44,295 bases of DNA, from assembly GCA_009801015.1 (NCBI GenBank), contig VHZZ01001953.1, positions 85,491 through 129,785 of the forward strand. Reading direction: 5' to 3'. The position numbers and the translations under genes are program-made. Below are positions 30,601-44,200 of the stretch, one piece after another. The stretch's first letter is position 1. Each line of letters starts with the position of its first letter. The notes beneath the pieces were generated by a model, which was not told where the DNA came from, made no database searches, and saw only the letters and a program-made list of their open reading frames with translations. The stretch comes from Silene noctiflora (Eukaryota > Streptophyta > Magnoliopsida > Caryophyllales > Caryophyllaceae).

Positions 30601-33600
30601 TTTCTCCTGTGAACTGTTTCAGTAGCCACCAATGCTGAAATCTTTCTTTCTATGTGCAGAGGGAGAGAAGAAAGAAATGGGATGAGAGGAATCAAGAAGC
30701 AATAGCTGAAGCCGTAACAAACCTTCATGATTTTGACAAGGTTTGATGTGGCTCATTATATCAAAATTTTATTCCAGACTTTCCTGTATGCGATCTTGAT
30801 GAGACATTCGTGGTTTGTTTGAATAGAGGGAATTGGAGGGACAGGGGGAGGAAGGAGACGGGAAAATACAAATTCCCTGGTTAACAAATAGGGTTGAAGG
30901 GAAACGGAGGGGAGGGAAATCTTCAAATCCCTTATGCCAAAAGCCTGAACTATTGGTAAAAATAAATGTTCACCCGGCTATGCTTGAGGAACATAACTAT
31001 TATAGTTGCTTGATGTTCCTTCATTTGGCATTACTGGTGATCTCTTAATATTTTTTTATTAGTATTCCGTATTTCAGATTGATGATTGGAAAGAATAAGA
31101 AGTAAAAAAAATCTCTTCTCCCTTCCTATTTTACATTCTTTCCAAAGTTCCATTACTTTTCCATACTGATTTTAGTCGTGGGGGAGGGATGAACATTTCT
31201 CATTTTAGTGACTACTGACATTGGTTAGAGTTTTTTTAAAGCCCCCTTCTGTACAGAGAGTGTGTACAATGTTTCACTTGTTCCTTCTTCCTACAATTGG
31301 GCATGGATTTCTATTATATTGACTTTAACATAATTCTTATTTAGAAACATAGGAAAGTTGAAGATCATGATCTTAAAAGGTTGCGTGAGGATCTACAGAG
31401 CAGGGTAGACTTTTTGCAAAAGCAAGCTGATGTAAGTGTCTGACTCTGAGAGACTTAGTTTTTTTAGCTTTATCATATGTGGCACTTCCTTTCTGAACCA
31501 TTTCTTGTATTTAGAGCTATGAGGACAAGGGACCTGTGATTGATGCTGTTATCTGGCATGATGGAGAACTCTGGAGGGTTGCCCTTGACACCCAGAGTCT
31601 TGAGGATGAACCAGACAAGGGGAAACTTGCAGATTTTGTCCCTCTCACAAATTTCAGGTAGTTGCAATCCAGCAACTTCATCATTCTATGCACAATAAGT
31701 TCAAATAGATGGCAGTATGGCACGAGCCTTTCAACTCTTCTATATAACCTTATTTTGTATTGTATTTTTATCTTTGTTGCAGGATCGAAAGAAAGTTTGG
31801 TGTATTTAGCAAACTAGATGCATGCACCTTTGTAACTAATGTATATGAAGAAGGGAATCTCTTAAGCATTGTAACTGATTGCTCACCCCATGGAACTCAT
31901 GTTGCTGGGATTGCCTCAGCTTTCCACCCTAAGGTTCTGTCTTTGCCTCCATCTCTCTCTATAAATTGTTTCTGCATTTCACCTTCTAATGTAATGGAAG
32001 AGATTCTAATTAACAGGAGCCCCTGTTGAATGGAGTTGCTCCCGGTGCCCAGATTGTATCCTGTAAGATCGGTGATGCTCGACTGGGCTCAATGGAAACA
32101 GGTACAGGCTTGACTCGCGCTATAATTGCCGCTGTGGAGGTGAGATTCCTGAATGCTTTAACAGATATGTGGCCATAATTTGATTTATCTTTACTAGCTT
32201 ACTAATATCTTGTTTAAGGGGTTCTGTTATAGATGTGATGTCACCCCTTTGTTTTCTGGGAGATGTGAGCTGTGGAGGATGTTTATATCTTGCTTTGACT
32301 TCTTGAATATTTACAGTCTTTGTCTTTAAGACGTTTGAGTTGGTATTTAGACTGTATAGTAATAAATCGTTCATCCCTGTTTCTATAATTCTACTATTAT
32401 CTTGAGACATTGTGATCACCCGTGGGTTAAAATCTATCATCTTATCTATGTGCTGCATTCAGAATCATTTAATCTCATTGCTATGATCACAGCAACTTTT
32501 TGTTTCTCGTCCCTTGCAGCACAAATGTGATCTGATCAACATGAGCTATGGGGAACCTTCGTTGCTGCCAGATTATGGACGATTTGTGGACCTAATTAAT
32601 GAGGTAATTTTGCTCTGTTTTTGCTTTGATCTGTTCTACTAGAAATTTAATATACATATAAAATGTGTGCTAACCTACGATGTTCGTCCTCTTCCATCTT
32701 TGAATTTTTTTTGTCATGTAATAAACATGAAATATTTATCGTGACAATTCTAGGTTGTAGAAAAGCATCACTTGATATTTGTCAGCAGTGCCGGAAATGA
32801 GGGGCCAGCATTAAGCACTGTCGGAGCACCTGGAGGCACTACGTCAAGCATTATAGGAATTGGTGCCTATGTTTCACCTGCAATGGCTGCTGGGGCTCAT
32901 TGTGTTGTGGAAGCACCGAACGAGGGTCTAGAATACACATGGTATATTTTTCTAACCTTGCCGTCGTTGCTGACTTGCTGCTCTTGGATCTGAAGTAATC
33001 AGCTTTGCAGTCTCCAGTACTTTTTTTTTTTATCTGTAGCTTATCTTGACTTTGTGAGGTTGGTTGGGATGCAGGTCCAGTAGAGGGCCGACTGCAGATG
33101 GAGACCTTGGTGTTTCTGTAAGTGCACCTGGGGGAGCCATTGCTCCTGTTCCAACATGGACCCTTCAACGTCGAATGCTAATGAATGGAACCTCAATGTC
33201 CTCTCCATCTGCTTGTGGAGGAATTGCATTAATCTTAAGTGGAATGAAGGTATTTGGCATGCTTTAGCTTATTTGCAACAACTACTATAACTCAGTATGT
33301 TTCTGTTGCACTGATTTCCACCACTTTATGCTTTGCTTTCACCAGGCTGAGGGTATTCATATTAGTCCATACAGTGTGCGTAGAGCTCTTGAAAATACAT
33401 GTGTTCCTATAAGCAGTGTGCCAGAGGAGAAGTTGACCACAGGAATGGGCCTTATGCAAGTAGACAAGTTAGTATTTATTTCACAGCTTGCATGCTACAA
33501 CAAGATTGTGTTATCCTTAATATTTTTCCTTGTTGACGATGTATTTCTTTTTCTTCAGGGCATTTGAATATGTTAAAAAATCTCTTGATGCACCTTCTGT

Positions 33601-36600
33601 TTGGTATGAAGTGAAAACTAATTTATCCGGAAAGACAAGTAAGCCTTTCTCGTGCACTTCCTATATTTCTGCATCGTTTTGCTTGGTAATCCATTCATTA
33701 GACTCCAAGTAGATTGAAAATTTAATGGTCTTTTGTTTTCTCATGAGCATATTAATTTTTTAAATAAATTATTGAAGCAATGCATTCCATTACGATTATT
33801 TAGATATCTGTACGGAAGTAGAGACTTATCTCATAAACTATGACGGACGGTATAAAAGCTCAGTCTACTGTTTGCTAGTTGTGGAATAATATGCTAAACC
33901 ATATTGAAGTTTGGTTCTTGAAAGTTGGAGAATATATTGGAGCGTGTCAACTTATTAGTGTTCTTCAGATGTCAGCTTCACTGGAAAATCCTCCCCAAAT
34001 AAGAGTCTATTCTTCTTCATGAGATCACCTGCTTTGTCATTCGTGTCAGGTCACATTAAAATCCGTAGGAGCTATGCCTTTTCCGTATGTGAGACATGAT
34101 TCCACCTGTGGAGTCTATCTTTTATACATATGTATGGCTTGTACTAATCATCAAGATCCTCGACTACAACTTATGAGTATTTACATTTTCTAAGCTACTC
34201 ATGTGTGTTGTTATAACTGTGTCTAATACTTCTAGACTTTAGAGTACTAGCTCATTGTAGTCTGAAAGCATAACTCAAATGCTATGTAGTGAAAGCTTGG
34301 CTTGGTATGTGAATTACTAATGTATGTTACATTTTTTGCATGCAGCACCTACTTTTCGAGGAATCTACTTGAGAGAGGCGTTTGCTTGTCAACAGCCTGC
34401 TGAGGTTAGTCTATCACCTCCCCTAAATCACCCCGACTTGCCAATTGTACAATTTGGCTGTTTTCTCTACTGATAGGTGGTCAAGAGAGGGTTTTCCATA
34501 GGAACTGTCGAGGGTTAAGGTAGTGAGTAGATATTATAGTTAGTGAGGAAGAAAACCGATGTGGTAACCTCGATAATTGATAATGTTTCCTTGCTCTCGT
34601 GCAAACATCGCTGCGAATCACAGGGGTGTTGTATAATTTTCTTATCACAGGGGAATGATAATTTTATTATTGAAGGGGAATTGTATAATTTTCTTACTCC
34701 CATCGAAACATCAGTTGGAATGACCTTTAATTATTAATTATCAACAATCGATGGAGCCAGAAAATGCTGATATCAATTGCACCCAATTGATACACTGTAC
34801 CCATGAGGTGCCTTTCTTATCTCGAATCCTATTGTACAGATCAAAAATTTGAATTTCCCATGACCATCTGCGGGGTTGGCGGGGTACTGTTTTTGGTACT
34901 TTTGAGTTGAAGTAGACCTCTTATGCTCTTTATAGACTTTATCGAATTAATCTATAAATGACTGAGGCATTTAAATTTCGTTTGATTCTTCCTTTAAGAA
35001 TCTAATGTATTGTTGTCAACAGTGGACGGTGCAAGTTGCTCCAAAATTCCACAGGGATGCAAGCAATTTAGATGACTTGGTTCCGTTTGAGGAATGTATT
35101 GAGTTGCACTCCAGCGACACAACAGTTGTGAAGGCTCCCGAGTATCTTCTCCTGACTCATAATGGTCGTAGTTTCAAGTTAGTCACTGTATTCTTTACTT
35201 GGTATTTTCAATTTTGATTCAAGGCTTGATGTTTATGGTGCATCTTTTATATCTTTACCTCAGTGGTCGGTCATTTATGTGTTGTCTCCTGCTTTTGATT
35301 TCCTGTCAATATTATTATTGTCACATCCTTCTTTTGGAGAATTGGCTTGTTCACTTGTTGGGAATGTGTGATCTGAATCATTCTAGGGTATGTGTCCTGC
35401 AAGTGTTTTAGCATACATTCATCTAATACATTATGTAGTACATCCTATTTTGCTGATTCATTTTGTATTCATAATTTCATATTGTATCTTTACTTATAGA
35501 ATGTGTTTAGAAGCATCCTGAAAGCTTCTAGATTATTGCAAATTAGAAATTTTATTATTATATTCACTATGGAAGTGTATGAGGCTCTGTTATTCCCTTT
35601 GTTCCTTATGAGAGTGTCATAGCTTGGAGAGGAGATATTATGTTCCAGAGCACTGAGCTTTCAAAATCTAGGCTTGCAAATGAAAAACCAATTATGTGAG
35701 CAGGTGAGCTGTAGTAATAGGCTTCACTGTCTGCACTTGGTAACCTGCTTAATCTATGTTAGCTTAATGAAGAACATCACCTTTTATGCTCTTCAAGACA
35801 ACCTGCATTGTAGATATTACTTCATTATTCTGGAGAGGGGCCTCAGTTATTTTACGTATAATACTTAGTACTCCGTATGAAGCTGCTATCAAGGGTTTCA
35901 CAAAAACCTTCATATAGGGATTGGGTCTTTTCTTTCACAAGATCTTGATAAAAGAGAATGAAAAGTTAGGATAAAGACGTTTGAAGTTCTTTAGTGTCAA
36001 TATTCTGCTCTTACTCTATCTATGTTGCGTATAACTGAGCTATTGGTTACATTAATCAATGTGGTATTTGGGATTTTACCGTCTATTGTCTTCTTTCGGT
36101 TTCTGCCTTTAAACAAGGCTATAGGCCCTTTTCGGGATACTTGTCTCTGGTATCCAGATATTTTGGTCACTTTGGTGCTATCTATTTCAACCTCTTTGGA
36201 ATGAGCTCTTTTCTTGCTTGTCAACTGATTTTACAATCAAAGCTATTAAATGCAATGGGAGTCAAGTAACTGATAGAGGTTGTAGCATTTGCAGCGGTAA
36301 CTGTTTTTCAGGCAACTTTTAAATGCAGCTCATATATCAGATTCCTTCAAAACGTTTTCCTTTCTTCTAGCTTTTTGAATAGTTTTATCAGCTTGCATGT
36401 GACTTATATTTTCTATTTTGTTGCCCTGCTATTTTATTTTAATTTTTTATCTCTTATCTTTTCCACAGTGTGATTGTCGATCCTACTAATCTTGAAGATG
36501 GCCTACACTATTATGAGGTCTATGGGATTGATAGCAAAGCCCCGTGCCGAGGTCCTTTATTTAGAATTCCAGTAACCATTACAAAGGCAATGGCTGTGAA

Positions 36601-39600
36601 AAATTGTCCACCTGTGGTATCCCTGAGGGGAATGCAGTTCCATCCAGGTACATTGTGAGTCTAGATGTTTGGTTACATAGAAATTCTACCTTCCTCCATC
36701 TATCCTTGTGTAAACGGAGCTCCCGATGAATTTGATTTAATGTCATCTTACATATTTTTCATGGACCATAGAGTTGGATCTTTGTATCCTGATCCTTTCG
36801 AGCACTTTTTGAGTATTATAGCTTATGACTCTATTGTGTTTAGTGGATATGGTGATAGTATATTCATATAGTAATCATTCCCAAATAGCCGCCCATGTCT
36901 TGACTGTATTGTGTTTAGTGGATGTGAATTACGAAGACCTCTGAAAGCATGCAAATGGTAGGCTAGTGGGGTGGAGGGAGGGTTCATTTTTCAGCCAGTA
37001 ATGTTCCTTGACTTGTAGTAAAGGTCGCTAATATCTGCACTCCTTGAGGAAGAATGCGCAAAATTGTTAAGTTCAGTTCTGCTAATGCCTCTTCGTCCTG
37101 TCTGTCATTATTCTTTCTTTAGACTGTAGTTAGTCCCATTTAGAAGGTGGTGATGGTGGTCGTCGTCTCATTCCTAATACCCAATAAGCTGGTTGGTGAG
37201 ATAGAATAATGTAGGTAGTAAATCCAAGCTGTGTCATCTATTCTGTGAGTATAAGCTTTCCACATCATTTGTCAACAATCTCTTATTTATCAGGTCACAT
37301 AGAAAGGCGATATATTGAAGTACCCCTTGGTGCTACGTGGATTGAGGCAACAATGCGAACATCTGGTTTTGATACATCTCGTAGATTTTTTGTCGATGCT
37401 GTACAGGTTTGGAAACTTTCCTTTCTTATTAAAAATTCTTTTAATTATTAATAAAATTAACGGCGAGATTTATTATCGTTTTTTGGTGCTTGATTATGCG
37501 GTTTTTACCCTTATTCATGCATTAACCCGACAGCGTTTGGTCTATATCTTGTATGTTGTTATTGCAGCTTTCTCCTCTGAAAAGATACATGAAAACGGAG
37601 AAAGTGGTCACGTTCTCTTTTCCATCAGCCAAGACCTTCTCCTTTGCTGTAGAAGGTGGTAGGACAATTGAATTAGCTATAGCTCAGTTTTGGTCTAGTG
37701 GAATTGGAAGTCAGGAGACAACAATTGTAGATTTTGAGGTACAATTGTCAATTAGTGTTCTTACTATCTGTTCTAATTGCTCATTTGTTTTTCCTTTTTT
37801 GTCATTTTGTTTGGATCATGCTCATTGGCTTTCTTACCTTGGAACCCCACTTATTGCATTGGGATTATTAGAAATTTGAGATGCGTATTGCCTTCACCAT
37901 AGCAGCTGAGTACAAATGTACATCGTAGTTCATGACCAGGATGTCCGATTTAGACTATGTGTCAACTTGTTCAACGAAGTAGCCACATCACTTTAAACAT
38001 GTTATAGAAGTTCTGCATGCACTCTCATCAACCTGTACTAGTTTATATTGGGCATGAGGTTTAACCTTTCAAGATGGATGGATGACTGGTTCTTGTTCAT
38101 GGTTTTTACCGTTTTGGAACATCTTTTCTTCTTATAGATAAGATTACTCACGATAGATTGAGAGCATAATTATCCATCTCTCTTTTCATAAATGGTTGTC
38201 AGACCTGTGTCCGCATTTTGTATCTGAACACTTCTTAAGATCTTGTGCATTAAGACTATTGGATGATTAGAAAATAATGTATGTGCCATGTGTCCTCGTT
38301 ATTTTGGGGATAGGTTGGGGTGGGGGTGGGGGGGCTTTGTAAGCTGAGGTCTTTCAAGTACCCCTACTGTGTCTTAGGGCTTGTTTGGATTGCCTATGTT
38401 TGGTTAACAGATAGAGTATGGGGGAAATAGAGGGGGAGGGAGACGGAGGGATCCATTTTTCCCCCTCCAAGCCTAATCAAAATCCCTCCTACCTCCCTCT
38501 CTTGCTCCCCTCCCCTCCCCTCCCCTTCATTTTCCTTTCCTCCCTTTCCCTCTTAAAAGTGTACCCAAACATACCCTTGGCTGATTGAGTTGAGTTCCTA
38601 CAAAAATTAGTCGTCTAGGCTTATCTAGGATTGTAGAAATGTTTGTGCAAAACTCCTGGTCAGTTGAGTTCTCTTTTTCCGTTTCACTGATTGTTCAGTG
38701 TGCTCGTGTGTCATTCTGATAGTCCATGATGGATGAACTTTACTTATCTGGATATTGATTTGTGTAGTGTCTAATCTTGTGTAGAGCATGTTATATGTAT
38801 TTGGAAATATGTACCTTGTTGCCACTTCAAGTTTTGCTTATACCCTGTTATCACTTTGGTAATCGGTGTTACTCATCTTAAGCTTAAACTTCTGCTCGTT
38901 ATGTAAATGTGTAGATTGAATTTCATGGTGTCAGTATAAGCAATGAGGAATTGATGCTTGGTGGGAGTGAAGCTCCTGTAAAGGTAGATGTTGGCAGCTT
39001 GCTATCGTCTGAGAATCTGGTTCCTTCAGCTTCTCTTAATAAGGTAAGATTGTCTTCAGTTGTCAAAAGAGTGAAGCTGTTGATATCTCATTATGTGCCT
39101 TGGGACTTCAAATTATTGTGGTTTAGAAGGAATAAAAGGAATATCAATTTTATTATTTTATGTTAAAGAGTCCAAACTCACTTTTGAGACTGTTGTATGA
39201 TTGGGGTAAGTGTTACCTTTTAACTGGCACTTGGCTTCTCCTCAGTTTTTAGCTATAATAAATCATGGTAGTTCGAGAGATAATTATCCAGTTTTCCTTT
39301 GTATATGGGTGTGGTGTCTTTTTGTACATCGGCATCACTCCTTGGTCAAATTGTTCAATTTTAACTACGCTTTCTTGGGTGCAGGTTAGAATTCCATTCC
39401 GTCCTGTACAGAGCCAACTTCGTACTCTTCCAACAAATCGGGACAGATTACCATCAGGGAAGCAAATATTAGCAATGACTCTAACGTGAGTCTTGGGAGT
39501 AATTATTAATTTCACTGATGTTTTTACCATTATCTCATCGCCGCCGAGTTAATCACGTCTCTGTCTATTTCTTCACAGTTACAAGTTTAAACTAGAGGAT

Positions 39601-42600
39601 GGAGCTGAAGTAAAGCCATATATTCCTCTACTTAATAATCGCGTGTACGATACAAAGTTTGAGTCACAGTTCTATATGATCTCAGATGTAAACAAGGTTT
39701 GTCCTGCCTTTTAGTTTCCTATCTAGGATTGTAGTGTCCTTTTCTATGTACATTAAGAGCCTATTACTGCCGTTACCTTCGAAGAAGAGCTATTGGTGGC
39801 TGTTCTGTGTATCTAAGAATAATATATAGCGTTTGCGTATCTGGTGCATCCTTCCCTTCCCTTTTGTGCCTTCCTGTTTCATGTTCCAAGTACAAACTTC
39901 TACGTTGATATCATGAAATCATGTTACTTAGTCAACCTAGAAATATTCCTGTTCGTGCATTTGATTGCGTTTGACTTCTAATTTCTGTCACGTCACCTCT
40001 GCTGTGTGATTTTGATTGTAGCGTGTATATGCTGTGGGTGATGTTTATCCAAAAGCTACAAGACTTCCTAAGGGTGAATTTACCTTGCAACTGTATTTAA
40101 GGTAAATAGAAGTTGGCATCACAAATTCAGAAAATGTTCATTTTACCCTGTTAAGGGAATTAATGCATAACGTTGACTGGATAGTTGGGAGATAAATGGT
40201 GTGCTGTGCTCACAGAGTTTTTATTTCCATTCAGGCATGATGACATGCAACTATTAGAGAAAACGAAAACTCTTGTCATATTCATTGACAGGACTTTGGA
40301 GGACAAGGTAGTTGTTCTTCTATCTTCTATAATCTTGCCCGTTTCAGTCTTTTCATGTCCCTTCACTTTGCTTTTGTAACTTTATATGTTTTGCTTTTGT
40401 AACTTTATATGTTTTGCTTTTGTAACTTTATCTTCTAAACGCCTGTAGGTTTTGCTTTTGTAACTTTATATGTTCAGCAAGGATTCCGGCTTTCTTGCCA
40501 TCCTTCTGACCGGGTCTATTCATATTATAAGTATTTTTCTCCGGGATATTGTTCTCCTTTTTTTTCAGGAAGTTGTCCGGTTAAGTTTTTATTCTCAACC
40601 TGATGGCCATATGACAGGAAATGGTAGCTTTAAATCCTCAGTTTTGGTCCCAGGGTATGCTTACTCGTGTAAAAAATTGTTTTTCACCTTGTCCCGGCCA
40701 GCTTCTCTGTCCTGCATTTTCATCCTTGGTATTTGTGTTGCAGATTAAAAGAAGCTTTCTATGTTGGTCCACCAACAAAAGACAAGCTTCCAAAGGTATT
40801 AAAGTCGCTTGCAACATGAGTCCATGACTTCATGACATAGCATACAGCTATTTCTCATTGACTAGTTAACTTTTCTGTTTGCAGAATTGTCCTGAGGGAT
40901 CACTTCTGGTTGGAGCTATTTCATACGGAAGGTTATCTTATTCAGGGAATAAAGGTGGAGGGAACCCTAAAAAGAATCCCGTCTCTTATCAGATATCTTA
41001 TGTAGTGCCTCCTAATAAGGTTATTGAAATACACATATATCAATACTAAATTAGGAGTTTGTGCTAGTATAATATATTATGTTATTGCAATGCCCCGTAC
41101 TCCCTAGTTTAAGTTGTTCATTAATCTCTTGCCTCTTTATCAGCTTGATGAAGAAAAGGGAAAGAGTTCTTCTGGATCATCTACCAAAAGTGTAGCTGAG
41201 CGGCTAGTAGAAGAGGTAATTGTTGCACGAGAACGACTGACTATCCATGATTTTTTAATCTTTTATGCATTATTTACATTACCGTTCTGTCTTTTTAGGT
41301 GAGGGATGCTAAGATAAACTTTTTAACCAGCCTGAAGCAGAACAGCGACGAAGAGCGCTCGGAATGGAAAAAGTTGTCGTTATCTTTGAAGGTGATATGT
41401 TTTCTATTATCACAAGTTTGAAGGTGATATGTTTTCTATTACCACTGTTGAAAGAGGGAACTATTCTGTTGTCAACAATGGATTCTTCGTGGTCCAAACT
41501 CTATTTGTCTAGTAAAATGTTTTGAGTATCTAGTTGTTTACTAAAATGTTGGAATATTGTATGTTGCTTTACAGTCTGAATATCCCAAGTACACTCCATT
41601 ACTTGCTAAGATCCTCGAAGGTGTGCTTTCTCAAGATAACTTGAAGGACAAGCGTCGTCACTTGGAAGAGGTAATTTGCCACTCTTTGTCCTCGCTGTTC
41701 AATGTTGGATCATTTATGCGACTATTTCAAGCGTGATCTGATTTTGTGGTGGTAGTTACTAGCACACAGCTATCATTTTCAAGATGTAGAAGTATATGTA
41801 GAAGCGGAGCTTGTACAAAGTTTTTGCATTTATATACCCAGTATATTGATGTGTTTCTTTTTTGTTGTATGCGACTAAGTGCACCCAATTTCCTTGATAT
41901 TAGATAGGCATTTTCCCATGAGATCGCTTATTAACTAACTTGCAGCATAACTGATTATAACTTTGCCATTAAAATGGCTGGGAATCAGTGTAAATGGTAT
42001 AATTGTCGACATAGGTAAAAAGTTCATGAATAGCCCGTCGAATCCCCCTTGCCAAAAATAATAAACATGCAGCCAAAGAAAATCTTCTTACTGTAATAGA
42101 AGTATAGAACTTAACCTCGCTGTATCATCCTTTTTATTTTTGATATCTTGCATAACTGCTTGTTACTGTTTTGTAGGTCATTACTGCAGCTGATGAAGTT
42201 ATTGACAGTATTGATAGAGATGAGCTGGCAAAGAATCTTTCACAAAAAAGTGTTCCTGAAGATGACGAAGAAGAGGTGAGTAGTATGTTAGGAACTTATT
42301 AGGATATTCGAATGTACATAACATTTTGTAATGCTGTACTTTCTCCCCGATGGCCCGATGCAATATACAATGAATAGTAACACCTCTGCCCCCCTCATCT
42401 ATGAAGCTGCCTCATTGTTTTCCAGGTGGTGGTTGTTTTCAGTGACATTTATTTTGTTTCATTAATCCGTGTGTAACACCACCTATACAAGGCAACATCC
42501 ATAAATTATGTTACCATTGCTTTTGGCACAAAGACCAAGAATAGGGTGCCCTGTAGCTAAATATATTTATAAATGTTACATAAATTATGTTACCTATACA

Positions 42601-43649
42601 AGCTAAATATGTTACCATTATTGAATCAAAATGTTTTATAAATTATGTTACCTCTGCCTCCCTGTAGCTGTTCTTTTTTTTTTTTTTTTTTTTTAGAGTT
42701 GTGATCTCCTTTGGATAAAACCAATTTACATCATATTAATGTTAAAACAGCCTTACGGAAACTAAACATTTTGTTTTACCAGCGTTTTCTATTCTAATTT
42801 GATTTTTTCCTCCCTTAATTTTCTCAGAGATTCAAGAAGCAAATGGAGACGACGCGTGACCAGCTTGCGAAAGCTCTTTACGAGAAAGGATTAGCAGTAG
42901 CAGAAATTGAATCGCTGAAGGTTGTAAATTATGCCTTGAGACTTTAGTATTTTGTGTTTGTCTTACAACCATTGCATAGGCTGATGTATAATGGAGAAAG
43001 GAGGTTATTTAATTGCTGAGAAAAGAATACTCCTGATTTCTTTCGGAAGTATCTAGTTTATCAGTTTTCACCTGTTTTCCATTCCATCGTTTGTACTCAA
43101 TAAGGCACTGGTTTGACCTTGTAGGCCGAAATAAAATCTGCTGATGCTGTAAGCGATCAGGCTGCTATGTCAAATGATACACAAGAAGATTTATTTGAAC
43201 CAACTTATAAGGAGTTGCGGAAATGGGTAGATGTGAAGTCATCTAAGTATGGAATTCTCTCTGTGATTCGGGAGAGACGTTCTGGGAGGCTAGGAACAGC
43301 CCTGAAGGTATGTAGCTTATTAAAGTGCTAGCAGTCTTTTTGATTGTGCATGTTTGTAGTCTCTTGTGAAACTGTCGTATTAATATATAGCGAGACTGCC
43401 TCAATTATAAGAATCTGAGACTTTTCGAAACGGTTTTGTTTGTTGACAATGAATATGTTGGTAGTTCTCAAGTTTGACATTGTTTCATGTTAGGTGTTGG
43501 ATGATATCCTAGATGACACAGAACCTCCGAAGAAGAAATTGTACGACTTGAAGCTTTCCCTGGTGGAAGAGATAGGATGGAAGCATGTAGCTGTGTATGA
43601 GCGACAATGGATGCATGTCCAGTTCCCTTCAAGCTTGCCTCTCTTTTAG
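27698..43649 (+). CDS. TPP2: Tripeptidyl-peptidase II (subtilisin-like serine protease)
   Basis: Giant peptidase that removes tripeptides from N-termini downstream of the proteasome. Exons: 27698-28034, 29245-29323, 29716-29789, 30475-30584, 30660-30740, 31345-31431, 31515-31657, 31783-31933, 32017-32139, 32520-32603, 32754-32941, 33075-33249, 33346-33467, 33559-33638, 34346-34404, 35023-35177, 36469-36647, 37294-37406, 37568-37738, 38915-39043, 39385-39485, 39579-39696, 40022-40101, 40235-40307, 40569-40654, 40744-40795, 40885-41019, 41144-41215, 41299-41391, 41575-41670, 42177-42275, 42828-42920, 43125-43307, 43494-43649. Total 4077 nt, 1358 aa, frame kept; plant TPP2 is about 1380 aa. Catalytic Asp113 (DSGVDP), His340 (HGTHVAG), oxyanion Asn438 (SSAGNEGP), Ser526 (GTSMSSP). 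The long insert between Asp and His marks TPP II. The C-terminus is typical ([14 protein letters not shown]). ATG 27827 is a possible second start (1315 aa). Confidence 0.95.
28035..29244 (+). other. Intron 1 of TPP2 with an internal diverged duplication
   Basis: A 1210-bp intron. A ~97-bp segment at 28739-28835 (TTTGGCAAGCGATAAATCAT...) is repeated with many changes at 28976-29073 (TTTGGCAAACGGTAAATCAT...). No gene is present. Confidence 0.65.
35178..36468 (+). other. Intron 16 of TPP2
   Basis: A 1291-bp GT-AG intron. Open frames of 60-75 codons on both strands (for example 35674-35868 and 35997-36224) have no recognisable domain. No mobile-element ends are seen. Confidence 0.5.
38377..38577. 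mobile_element. Tourist-like MITE in TPP2 intron 19
   Basis: The termini GGGCTTGTTTGGAT (38377-38390) and ACCCAAACATACCC (to about 38577) are imperfect inverted repeats of the GGGTNTGTTTGG type of PIF/Harbinger MITEs. TTA precedes the left end and TTG follows the right, close to the usual TTA duplication. The interior has purine-rich then pyrimidine-rich tracts (GGGGGAGGGAG / CTCCCCTCCCC) that could pair. A decayed relative lies near 30811-30920 in intron 5. Confidence 0.6.
40368..40474 (+). repeat. 23-bp tandem repeat in TPP2 intron 24
   Basis: The unit TTGCTTTTGTAACTTTATAT plus GTT occurs at 40368-40390 and 40391-40413. A truncated copy is at 40414-40430 and a separated full-length copy at about 40452-40474. 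It lies between the donor at 40308 and the acceptor ending at 40568. Confidence 0.85.
41385..41447 (+). repeat. 33-bp tandem duplication spanning the exon 29 donor of TPP2
   Basis: TTTGAAGGTGATATGTTTTC starts at 41385 and again at 41418, a period of 33 bp. It includes the last seven bases of exon 29 and the GTGATA donor. Two identical donors therefore exist, at 41392 and 41425. Confidence 0.9.
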
Positions 43650-44200
43650 AGCTAACTGAGTTTGAGTCGGGTATTTTGTATTCTCAAGGTGTTCGATTTG
43701 TTGAACAGTGCTACAACCGCTACAAATTAGATTTTTTTTTCTTCAAATTATCGGCAATGTAATTACCAAGTACATTCATATTTCTCTTATTGGATCAATA
43801 TCAAACTACGGAGAGGAATTCGAGGAACCAGGATCATCAATTGGTAGAATAACCTCCGGGTATGCCAGGATCAACCATATGAGCATAGGAGTGCGTAATA
43901 GATTTCTCTTTAAGCCGGAGATACCAATCTGAATTATTTTTATTCGTCTTCAAGAAACAATCGATAGCGGTTGCGGTTCCCTCGTCAGAGTCGTCACCAA
44001 AAAAAAATCCAATCCCGACCTCAATCCAATCCCGACCTCAAATTGTTCACGCCTAAAATTTCATCAATATATCATATATGCCTCCCTCGGTTGCTCCGTT
44101 TCCTTCTATCTCACGACCATCCCAATTCCTATCACTGTCCAAAGAAAATTGAAACCCTAGAAGCCTAGATTAATTGTCCCTAATCGAAATCGAAATCAAG
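43650..44200. other. 3' flank of TPP2 and possible leader of a following gene
   Basis: The first part is the TPP2 3'UTR and flank. Short frames at 43708-43932 and 43971-44168 have no recognisable product. A telo-box-like AAACCCTAG word at about 44152-44160 could belong to the leader of another gene, but none is seen within the window. Confidence 0.35.

Noticed and set aside
43708-44168. 74- and 65-codon frames after TPP2
   Set aside because: No family match, and they lie in the TPP2 3' flank. One could be leader sequence of a downstream gene but cannot be supported.
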